Below, in pieces: positions 41,901 to 47,214 of a DNA stretch of 64,000 nt. Under the pieces are notes generated by a model that worked only from the letters and a program-made list of their open reading frames with translations, was not told where the DNA came from and made no database searches. Made by a program: the position numbers and the translations under genes. The DNA comes from Mimachlamys varia (taxonomy: Eukaryota > Mollusca > Bivalvia > Pectinida > Pectinidae), in assembly GCA_947623455.1 (NCBI GenBank), contig OX392527.1, positions 12,148,001 through 12,212,000 of the forward strand, in the 5' to 3' direction. Positions within the stretch are counted from its first letter, which is position 1; each line of letters opens with the position of its first letter.

Positions 41901-43666
41901 GAGGTAGTTTGTTGACCCCTGTTTAACTGACTCCTACTTGAGGTATTTTATTTGTTGACCCCTGTTTAACTGACTCCTACTTGAGGTATTTTATTTGTTG
42001 ACCCCTGTTTAACTGACTCCTACTTGAGGTAGTTTGTTGACCCCTGTTTATGGGACGTGTCTGTTGTAGGTAGTTTGTTGACCCTGTCTATGGGACTTGT
42101 CTGTTGTAGGTAATCTACAAGCACCTGTTGACCCTGTCTATGGGACGTGTCTGTTGTTGGTAGTTTGTTGGCCCTGTTTATGGGACGTGTCTGTTGTAGG
42201 TAGTTTGTTGACCATGTGTATGGGACTTGTCTGTTGTAGGTAGTTTGTTGACCATGTGTATGGGACTTGTCTGTTGTAGGTAATCTACATTCACCTGTTG
42301 GCCCTGTCTATGGGACGTGTCTGTTGTAGGTAATCTACAATCATCTGTTGACCCTGTCTATGGGACGTGTCTGTTGTAGGTAATCTACAATCACCTGTTG
42401 ACCCTGTCTATGGGACGTGTCTGTTGTAGGTAATCTACAATCACCTGTTGACCCTGTCTATGGGACGTGTCTGTTGAAGGTAATCTACAAGGACCTGTTG
42501 ACCCTGTCTATGGGACGTGTCTGTTGTAGGTAATCTACAATCATCTGTTGACCCTGTCTATGGGACGTGTCTGTTGTAGGTAATCTACTATCACCTGTTG
42601 ACCCTGTCTATGGGACGTATCTGTTGTAGGTAATCTACAATCACCTGTTGACCCTGTCTATGGGACGTGTCTGTTGTAGGTAATCTACAATCACCTGTTG
42701 ACCCTGTCTATGGGACGTGTCTGTTGTAGGTAATCTACAAGGACCTGTTGACCCTGTCTATGGGACGTGTCTGTTGTAGGTAATCTACAATCATCTGTTG
42801 ACCCTGTCTATGGGACGTGTCTGTTGTAGGTAATCTACAATCACCTGTTGACCCTGTCTATGGGACGTGTCTGTTGTAGGTAATCTACAATCACCTGTTG
42901 ACCCTGTCTATGGGACGTGTCTGTTGTAGGTAATCTACAAGGACCTGTTGACCCTGTCTATGGGACGTGTCTGTTGTAGGTAATCTACAATCATCTGTTG
43001 ACCCTGTCTATGGGACGTGTCTGTTGTAGGTAATCTACAATCATCTGTTGACCCTGTCTATGGGACGTGTCTGTTGTAGGTAATCTACAATCACCTGTTG
43101 ACCCTGTCTATGGGACGTGTCTGTTGTAGGTAATCTACAATCATCTGTTGACCCTGTCTATGGGACATATCTGTTGTAGGTAATCTACAAGGACCTGTTG
43201 ACCCTGTCTATGGGACGTGTCTGTTGTAGGTAATCTACAAGCACCTGTTGACCCTGTCTGTGGGATTTGTCTGTTGTAGGTAATCTACAAGCACCTGTTG
43301 ACCCTGTCTATGGGACGTGTCTGTTGTAGGTAATCTACAATCACCTGTTGACCCTGTCTATGGGACGTGTCTGTTGTAGGTAATCTACAATCACCTGTTG
43401 ACCCTGTCTATGGGACGTGTCTGTTGTAGGTAGTTCGTTGACCCTGTCTATAGGACTTGTCTGTTGTAGGTAATCTACAAGCACCTGTTGGCTACGACAA
43501 GTTTAGCTACTCCTGGCGGTCGCGGAAGGGAACTAAGTTCCACCAGAGTCGGGGCAAACACTACAGCAGTTCTGGATATGTGGAAGGCGATGTCATAGGC
43601 TTCTTTATACACATGCCTGAGCCAGAGGACGCCAGGAAAATCCTGCCTCAGACATACAAAGATAGG
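20931..43666 (+). CDS. ASH2L: ASH2/ASH2L gene, exons 1-14 of a longer gene
   Basis: Core subunit of the WDR5-RBBP5-ASH2L-DPY30 module that activates SET1/MLL methyltransferases on histone H3 Lys4. Fourteen plus-strand exons join with matching phases to 471 codons. Order: acidic N-terminus (exons 1-2), a PHD finger with C-x-C, QCGFC, HSEC and CKQC ligands (exons 3-5), a winged-helix region (exons 5-9), a basic KGRGTKRK patch (exon 10), the diagnostic [20 protein letters not shown] block (exon 11), and the first half of SPRY (exons 12-14) with [18 protein letters not shown] and [18 protein letters not shown]. The SPRY remainder and the C-terminal DPY30-binding helix, expected next, are not found up to 64000. 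Many introns consist largely of minisatellite. The family call is near certain; exon 1 is less so. Confidence 0.95.
20996..22013. other. ASH2L: ASH2L intron 1
   Basis: AT-rich apart from the TTAA-flanked MITE at 21580-21965. The acceptor tttattccag ends at 22013, 44 bp after the MITE's downstream TTAA. Confidence 0.55.
21580..21965. mobile_element. 386-bp TTAA-flanked MITE
   Basis: The element begins AGGCCCAATATACGTAACTT and ends with the inverted copy (aagttacgtatatttgggcct, one mismatch). TTAA sits immediately outside on both sides (21576-21579 and 21966-21969). TTAA duplication is the mark of piggyBac and Kolobok-type transposition. There is no transposase, so it is non-autonomous. Confidence 0.85.
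22014..22102 (+). CDS. ASH2L: ASH2L exon 2
   Basis: The exon reads [20 protein letters not shown] and then TDSQDIADQ, polar and probably disordered. The acceptor is at 22012-22013 and the donor GTACAT at 22103. The Met at 22015 could serve as an alternative start. Confidence 0.75.
22121..22212 (-). mobile_element. tRNA-derived SINE head (minus)
   Basis: On the minus strand gaccagatagctcatattgg, ttgagcatctgtctagagtt, then ccaggttccaacccagg. It shares D arm and B box with the plus copy at 18720. It sits in ASH2L intron 2, 18 bp after exon 2. Confidence 0.7.
22213..22993. other. ASH2L intron 2 with a 23-bp hairpin
   Basis: gttacatagtttgttagtgacct at about 22316 pairs with the inverted aggtcact..taacaaactgtgtaac near 22400 around a ~35-bp loop, possibly a small foldback element. 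The rest shows nothing. Confidence 0.45.
22994..24837. repeat. 37-bp minisatellite in ASH2L intron 2
   Basis: About 50 copies of a 37-bp unit: gaatcacaggagaagttgtg, then actgtcctataagacaa. Variants (catgagaag, ggtgaag, gaccgtcc, 4-bp shortened cacagaag) recur in sets, which points to block duplication. It ends 61 bp before exon 3. Confidence 0.97.
24899..24977 (+). CDS. ASH2L: ASH2L exon 3 (first PHD Cys pair)
   Basis: The exon reads [20 protein letters not shown] and then TSSLCY plus a split Cys. The acceptor tttctag ends at 24898 and the donor GTAAAA starts at 24978. It ends just before C-GKGRN and so supplies the first zinc ligand pair. Confidence 0.85.
25383..25472 (+). CDS. ASH2L: ASH2L exon 4 (PHD core)
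   Basis: The exon reads [20 protein letters not shown] and then HSECIGCYI. The acceptor tgtttcag ends at 25382 and the donor GTACGG starts at 25473. It contains the C-x2-C and H-x2-C ligand sets and the aromatic KWFH typical of ASH2. Confidence 0.92.
25590..28383. repeat. 43-bp minisatellite in ASH2L intron 4
   Basis: About 65 copies of a 43-bp unit: gactctgtatcctctagtaa, then tgactttacctgtaaactgt, then aca. The first copies have tactgactctgtaacc and later ones tacagactctgtatcc, so the array has a sequence gradient. It begins 118 bp after exon 4. Confidence 0.97.
28400..28952. mobile_element. Dispersed repeat family copy
   Basis: Starts near gcgaagcctgttgtctatac, holds tctgtctgtctgtcc, and ends with tctgcagaaaaatttcttac, tcaacattgcctttaaa and gccattggcttacagttct. 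The same ending closes the copy at 34000-34800, and part of it appears inverted near 7260-7315. It fills most of the space between the array and exon 5. Confidence 0.6.
29002..29090 (+). CDS. ASH2L: ASH2L exon 5 (PHD end, winged helix start)
   Basis: The exon reads [20 protein letters not shown] and then LEYFNRKQA. The acceptor ag is at 29000-29001 and the donor GTAAGT starts at 29091. The PFMTNY and RKQA stretches are close to the human family member, and CKQC supplies the last zinc ligands. Confidence 0.95.
29440..29531 (+). CDS. ASH2L: ASH2L exon 6 (winged helix)
   Basis: The exon reads [20 protein letters not shown] and then [10 protein letters not shown]. The acceptor gatcag ends at 29439 and the donor GTACGG starts at 29532. 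The pattern ANLT...FSK matches the ASH2L winged-helix region. The donor region is related to the tandem array that begins at once downstream. Confidence 0.94.
29538..29925. repeat. 37-38-bp array starting at the exon 6 donor
   Basis: About nine copies of a unit with gggtataaaaactaggactg, then ttccattcttggctgtca. The intron start gggtacggtaaactaggagt is recognisably the first unit, so each later unit carries a donor-like cagg followed by gtataa. A 67-bp retroposed sequence interrupts it at 29717. Confidence 0.85.
29717..29783 (+). mobile_element. 67-bp retroposed mini-element with 11-bp TSD
   Basis: The insert is flanked by perfect copies of ctatccttggc (29706-29716 and 29784-29794). It contains ggcgtaaaactcgtaac and ends in a repeated aact tail. 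The simple tail plus a duplication of this length suggests L1-type retroposition. It resembles the 62-bp insert at 34019. Confidence 0.65.
29926..30354. other. ASH2L intron 6, remainder
   Basis: AT-rich intron; nothing recognised. The acceptor tctttttcag ends at 30354. Confidence 0.5.
30355..30450 (+). CDS. ASH2L: ASH2L exon 7 (winged helix)
   Basis: The exon reads [20 protein letters not shown] and then [12 protein letters not shown], 96 nt in phase 0 at both ends. The donor is GTAAAA at 30451. The order IIPYI..W..MT.R...TW...TV.KT. parallels human ASH2L closely. Confidence 0.95.
30451..30796. other. ASH2L intron 7
   Basis: A short array-free intron; nothing recognised. Confidence 0.6.
30797..30868 (+). 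CDS. ASH2L: ASH2L exon 8
   Basis: The exon reads [20 protein letters not shown] and then LVVA, 72 nt in phase 0 at both ends. The acceptor tttacag ends at 30796 and the donor GTATGT starts at 30869. Sequence is less conserved, corresponding to the family stretch with ...FGLLD after the winged helix. Confidence 0.88.
30869..31608. other. ASH2L intron 8
   Basis: AT-rich intron without array. Nothing recognised. Confidence 0.55.
31609..31696 (+). CDS. ASH2L: ASH2L exon 9
   Basis: The exon reads [20 protein letters not shown] and then SQKPGSLVD. The acceptor ccctatag ends at 31608 and the donor GTAGGT starts at 31697. The pattern DL..(V/I)GP.Y...KQ matches the family's DLSNIGPAYDNQKQ. Confidence 0.92.
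31751..33270. repeat. 20-bp minisatellite in ASH2L intron 9, 75 copies in perfect register
   Basis: Unit tttacacaatactgttttac, 20 bp. From 31751 to 33251 there are exactly 75 units and I see no insertion or deletion. Variation is only substitution: gttttac versus gaactac, acac versus atac, and gtttt versus ttttt, with gaactac nearly always followed by tttatac. Short open frames on the plus strand are artefacts. It starts 54 bp after exon 9. Confidence 0.97.
33333..33402 (+). CDS. ASH2L: ASH2L exon 10 (basic patch)
   Basis: The exon reads [20 protein letters not shown] and then KR, with split codons at both ends. The acceptor tatccag ends at 33332 and the donor GTGTGC starts at 33403. The KGRG(A/T)KRK motif, a likely nuclear localisation or DNA-binding patch, is shared with human ASH2L. 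Confidence 0.93.
33403..34000. other. ASH2L intron 10, first part
   Basis: AT-rich intron; nothing recognised. Confidence 0.5.
34001..34800 (-). mobile_element. Dispersed repeat family copy, inverted relative to 7255-7925
   Basis: Starts accccctgcaacaaagtta, holds a tgtctgtctg run near 34110, then about three ~175-bp internal units with gaaccgatttca.tg.aact, acacagga.tgttagggac and ttttggttgccatggtaacc. It ends gccattggcttacagttcta. It is interrupted by a 62-bp retroposed sequence. No coding capacity. Confidence 0.65.
34019..34080 (+). mobile_element. 62-bp retroposed mini-element with 10-bp TSD
   Basis: Flanked by perfect aacaaagtta copies (34009-34018 and 34081-34090). The insert contains cgtaagacc and ggacgtaaaactc and ends in an A/T-rich tail (tatataaata). 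The shared cgtaaaactc near the tail links it to the 67-bp insert at 29717. Confidence 0.7.
34950..35167 (+). CDS. ASH2L: ASH2L exon 11 (conserved pre-SPRY block)
   Basis: The exon reads [20 protein letters not shown], then [20 protein letters not shown], then [20 protein letters not shown] and [12 protein letters not shown]. The acceptor gttttccag ends at 34949 and the donor GTAAAC starts at 35168. This is the most diagnostic exon for ASH2, with almost unbroken identity over [20 protein letters not shown]. Confidence 0.98.
35195..35286. repeat. 35-bp array, first part (intron 11)
   Basis: Two to three copies of a unit with gtattaaggctaaagtaata and ttgtaacactcattg, starting about 28 bp after exon 11. 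The array is split by the 1,337-bp element that follows. Confidence 0.85.
35287..36623. mobile_element. 1,337-bp TA-flanked pogo/Tigger-like non-autonomous element
   Basis: Ends CAGTAGACTCCGCTTAATAT and, inverted, CAGTAAACTCCACTTAATGT, with TA immediately outside at 35285-35286 and 36624-36625. Subterminal copies of gatattaacc and gatattaaaag recur at both ends. TA duplication and CAGT ends are typical of the pogo/Tigger branch of Tc1/mariner. The longest inner open frame (35733-35918) shows no transposase motif. Confidence 0.85.
36624..37127. repeat. 35-bp array, second part, reaching the exon 12 acceptor
   Basis: About eight units (taatactcgttg or aacactcattg, then gtattaaggctaaagtaata) run to 36903. 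After ~185 bp of other sequence, a further piece, attgtaacactcattggtat (37096-37115), lies 12 bp before the acceptor caacag of exon 12. So the array spans almost from the exon 11 donor to the exon 12 acceptor. Confidence 0.85.
37128..37205 (+). CDS. ASH2L: ASH2L exon 12 (SPRY start)
   Basis: The exon reads [20 protein letters not shown] and then LIRATH. The acceptor caacag ends at 37127 and the donor GTAAGT starts at 37206. The pattern RAPQLK.S.DRL.V.G.KGYS..RA.HG is shared with human ASH2L. Confidence 0.97.
37206..37877. other. ASH2L intron 12 with a palindromic MITE
   Basis: Contains the foldback element at 37511-37633. The phrase cccattgggcctcttgtt near 37416 is a common end motif of bivalve repeats. 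The 14-mer ttcagtggagctaa at 37757 equals the acceptor-like core of the 49-bp array at 44374. Confidence 0.5.
37511..37633. mobile_element. 123-bp palindromic MITE
   Basis: Left arm gaataaaacgtgcccttttc then tgtatcacaccca; right arm tgggtgtgatacagaaaggc then atggtttattc. The arms are inverted copies with a few mismatches around a ~57-bp centre that itself contains ccgatactcggaccgaggtcgg. No clear target duplication. Confidence 0.65.
37878..37967 (+). CDS. ASH2L: ASH2L exon 13 (SPRY)
   Basis: The exon reads [20 protein letters not shown] and then SRIGWSQEL. The acceptor attccag ends at 37877 and the donor GTAATT starts at 37968. GAWY(F/Y)E and R(L/I)GWSQ are SPRY core strands. Confidence 0.97.
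38135..42050. repeat. 33/39-bp minisatellite in ASH2L intron 13
   Basis: More than 110 units of ctcctacttgaggtagtttg, then ttgacccctg, with an optional tttaactga spacer, so unit length varies (about 28 to 46 bp). A 737-bp block is duplicated: the rare variants gaggaagtttttg (39075, 39812) and tgtctcctacttcaag (39341, 40078) recur at exactly that spacing. It merges into the 50-bp array at the shared piece ggtagtttgttgaccc. Confidence 0.95.
42051..43469 (+). repeat. 50-bp array carrying exon 14's 3' splice site
   Basis: Units accctgtctatgggacgtgt, ctgttgtag, then gtaatctacaatcacctgtt g. The last unit is the genuine acceptor and start of exon 14. taatctac occurs at 42111, then every 50 bp from 42281 to 43381 (23 times with no indel), then at 43471 in the exon. 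A few units (42063-42240, 43426) are hybrids with ggtagtttgttgacc of the preceding array. Confidence 0.96.
43470..43666 (+). CDS. ASH2L: ASH2L exon 14 (SPRY middle)
   Basis: The exon reads [20 protein letters not shown], then [20 protein letters not shown], then [20 protein letters not shown] and QTYKDR. The acceptor ctgttgtag ends at 43469 and the donor GTAAGT starts at 43667. Its first 20 bases are shared with the upstream array. It leaves in phase 0 after YKDR, where the family continues with the next SPRY strand. That next exon is not found in the window. Confidence 0.97.
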
Positions 43667-44373
43667 GTAAGTCTCGTTTTAATCATCTCTGTAATGGAAA
43701 CACAGCTGGAACTCTGGAGTTTCATTCCGAAATCCAACATATAAGCTGTGATGCTAAAGAGAATACATATTTCTCTTACCCTGGACAGGGATATCTACAA
43801 TTTTACCGGGTGAGGTTTTCTTATCTTACCCTAGGTTTGAGAAAATCTACAAATGCTCTTTGCACGTTCTCAACAATCGTATGACATCATAGCATCAATA
43901 CCATGACGTCATGACGACAGCTTAATCATGTTACATCGACATTTCAATCACATATATTAGAGGGTAAACAGAGTAAGAGAAAAATAATCATTCGTCCCCC
44001 TTGTAGCGAGACGGAGGGTATCACAACCCTCGGGGTAAGATTCTTGAGCTTCCAAACATAAGGCTTGCTGAATGTTTGACAGCTTAAGACGCTTACTCCT
44101 TTGGTTGAGATCACGGTGTCTAGCCCCAAGGAGGTGAAAGATTCTTTTGACCTTTATCACTATTTACCTTTACCTTTCCAACTACATATATTTGACAACT
44201 ACCGGGTATAAAAGAGGTAACATACAGGTATTGTGTGACAAAATATTTTAATCATACATAACCACCTGTTACAAAAATATCAATAAATCTTAACAGCAAG
44301 TAAACATTTAACAATGCATGATTGACTGAAACAAACTTGATCTGAGAATCCTGCCCAGCACATAGGGGCTTAG
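43667..44373. other. ASH2L intron 14, start
   Basis: Contains loosely inverted segments tatttctcttaccct near 43768 and agagggtaaacagagtaaga near 43959, perhaps a decayed MITE. No exon with the expected SPRY continuation. Confidence 0.4.
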
Positions 44374-45338
44374 ATATGGTGTTATTGTCTCTGTGTTCAG
44401 TGGAGCTAACAGTGTGTAGTAGGTATGGTGTTATTGTCTCTGTGTTCAGTGGAGCTAACAGTGTGTAGTAGGTATGGTGTTATTGTCTCTGTGTTCAGTG
44501 GAGCTAACAGTGTGTAGTAGGTATGGTGTTATTGTCTCTGTGTTCAGTGGAGCTAACAGTGTGTAGTAGGTATGGTGTTATTGTCTCTGTGTTCAGTGGA
44601 GCTAACAGTGCGTAGTAGGTATGGTGTTATTGTCTCTGTGTTCAGTGGAGCTAAGAGTGTGTAATAGGTATGGTGTTATTGTCTCTGTGTTCAGTGGAGC
44701 TAAGAGTGTGTAATAGGTATGATGTTATTGTCTCTGTGTTCAGTGGAGCTAACAGTGCGTAGTAGGTATGGTGTTATTGTCTCTGTGTTCAGTGGAGCTA
44801 AGAGTGTGTAATAGGTATGATGTTATTGTCTCTGTGTTCAGTGGAGCTAAGAGTGTGTAATAGGTATGATGTTATTGTCTCTGTGTTCAGTGGAGCTAAC
44901 AGTGTGTAGTAGGTATGGTGTTATTGTCTCTGTGTTCAGTGGAGCTAACAGTGTGTAGTAGGTATGGTGTTATTGTCTCTGTGTTCAGTGGAGCTAACAG
45001 TGCATAGTAGGTATGATGTTATTGTCTCTGTGTTCAGTGGAGCTAACAGTGTGTAATAAGTATGGTGTTATTGTCTCTGTGTTCAGTGGAGCTAACAGTG
45101 TGTAGTAGGTATGGTGTTATTGTCTCTGTGTTCAGTGGAGCTAACAGTGCGTAGTAGGTATGATGTTATTGTCTCTGTGTTCAGTGGAGCTAACAGTGTG
45201 TAGTAGGTATGGTGTTATTGTCTCTGTGTTCAGTGGAGCTAACAGTGCGTAGTAGGTATGGTGTTATTGTCTCTGTGTTCAGTGGAGCTAACAGTGTGTA
45301 GTAGGTATAGTGTTATTGTCTCTGTGTTCAGTGGAGCT
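44374..45338. repeat. 49-bp minisatellite with acceptor-like core
   Basis: About 20 copies of a 49-bp unit: ggtatggtgttattgtctct, gtgttcagtggagctaacag, then tgtgtagta. Each unit contains a pyrimidine-rich tract ending in ttcag, a plausible 3' splice site, though no coding exon adjoins it. Variants gcgtag, taagag and atgatg recur in blocks. Confidence 0.95.
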
Positions 45339-46043
45339 AACGGTTGTTTCACTAGTCTTCCGTTACATAGGAGAAACTATGAAAAATACAAGTGTTGGCA
45401 TGTTTCTCAAGAGATATGATAAATAGAATCTTATTTTTGTTCATGTAATATTGAATTCATTAAACTAGTTTATTGATTCAATATTACATTACTAACTCGT
45501 TCAATAAATTTGATATTACATGTAAGATCCTCTATATATGGAACCTGTTTCATATTTAAATGATTTTATCAAACAATGATTATCTTGTTAGAATTGATAA
45601 GTATAAAGTGGCGATTGATAATGATCTGTTAGATATTTGTTTACTGTGGTATGATAGATGTTTGTTTACTGTGGTATGGTAGATGTTTGTTTACTGTGGT
45701 ATGGTAGATGTTTGTTTACTGTGGTATAGACGTTTGTTACGCTGAAGAAACCAAGAGAAAAATGATTAAAACAAGGAACCATGGGAAAACGAGTGATTTA
45801 GACATCCGAATTTATACCCAAGTGATAAAAATTCAAGGACAATTTCTCAAGATTGAGTCTCTTATTGCATATTGGAAACATATTGGCATACAAAACAGTA
45901 TTGCAAGGTTATTTTTTCTAAACTAATTCAACACATTAATCTCACTAAACATTTTAACATGTAACTAAAGCGTAACACACAAACATATGACGTATTATTA
46001 TGGCTTGTTTAATGAGCAGTATAATTATTGGAACACATTTAAA
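45339..46043. other. Intron spacer with small repeats
   Basis: catgtaatattgaattcatt (45443) pairs with inverted aataaattt.atattacatg near 45524, a short foldback. About four copies of a 25-bp unit (gatgtttgtttactgtggta) lie at 45636-45727. The open frame at 45708-45926 has no recognisable domain. Confidence 0.5.
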
Positions 46044-46278
46044 TCATGGCTTCGTCAGAAATCAGTTCTACAGTTTGACATCCTTTATAAATTGGCTTCG
46101 TCAGCAATCAGTTCTACAGTTTGACATCCTATATAAATTGGCTTCGTCAGCAATCAGTTCTACAGTTTGACATCCTATATAAATTGGCTTCGTCAGCAAT
46201 CAGTTCTACAGTTTGACATCCTATATAAATTGGCTTCGTCAGCAATCAGTTCTACAGTTTGACATCCTATATAAATTG
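46044..46278. repeat. 46-bp tandem repeat, 5 copies
   Basis: Unit aaattggcttcgtcagcaat, then cagttctacagtttgacatc, then ctatat. The copies are nearly identical, so the array is young. Confidence 0.95.
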
Positions 46279-47196
46279 TATCAGCATGTCTGTTTGGCAT
46301 TGAAATCACTCTCTGATTCCTGAAGTACAAATCGTTCGTGTACTGATCGCTTATTTCCAGGATCTACAAATCAAACAGCAATAATCTTCCTTCTTCCAAA
46401 TTGCATTTTCAATTGTGTCTTCCCAAATTACCATATGGTGTGTTTTAACAAATCTGTATTGTAACAGTAGACTGGTGATATTGAGACTTTGACAAACCTT
46501 CAGGCAGCTTACATATATATACATACACAGAAAAGATAGCTGCTGGACACTGGAGAAAGTTACATATGTTATAAGCTGGTAATAGACTGCCAGAATTATT
46601 TATACACTTTTAACGAGCCATATTGCCTGGCTATTTGTCAGCCCCTTATTATTTCACTGATAGCTCACGCTCAGTAAAAATCCAACCCTTCCTCACTTTA
46701 ACAGAGAAATCAGATCATGGAAATAAGCAGGTTCTGCATATAGGTAAATTTGCCTGTTTAACATGGCTAAAGCATCTTATGTTTAGAGCAGAGTAAATTC
46801 CCCAACATATTTGCCTGTGGTAAAAAGGCTGTAATGATATAATTATTGTTGTTTCTGTGTAAAAGTGAGAAGTATAAGCTAGGTAGACTGAACCACTCGT
46901 ATATCAGGTGATACACCTATGTAACTGATCCAATGACCAATATAAATCTAGTCTGTGATTACAACAGATTTGCTGTCCAGGAATACACAAGCTACAACAT
47001 TTCGTTCATTGATTATAAAGAAAATACTGGGTTACAGTTCGTTTTCATAATATCAAGTTAATTTACAGATATGTTGGCAAATTAGGAGATACTTCAGCAA
47101 AACGATTGTTTTTGAATAAAAATGGACTTCTGTCTACTGCTGTAATCAACTTGTAGGTATAAAAATAGGTTTTCACTCTGTGTGTTAAACTTTGTG
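46279..47196. other. Intergenic or intronic, 3' side of nested gene
   Basis: Should hold the 3' UTR of the minus-strand gene. I found no convincing poly(A) signal to fix its end, and no ASH2L exon. Confidence 0.4.
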
Positions 47197-47214
47197 TCAC
47201 AAATCGTCAGCCTT
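47197..47214 (-). CDS. Nested gene exon 8 (stop)
   Basis: Acceptor tttttcag ends at 47215. The exon encodes KADDL and TGA (stop at 47197-47199). It is very short, supported by phase and by the strong pyrimidine tract before it. Confidence 0.65.
   Translation of the reverse strand, partial: KADDL

Noticed and set aside
43766..43990. MITE with tatttctcttaccct ends
   Set aside because: The inverted similarity is short and gapped and no target duplication is visible.
45708..45926. 72-codon plus-strand frame as the missing ASH2L exon
   Set aside because: Its sequence does not resemble the SPRY continuation, and no acceptor in the right phase precedes it.
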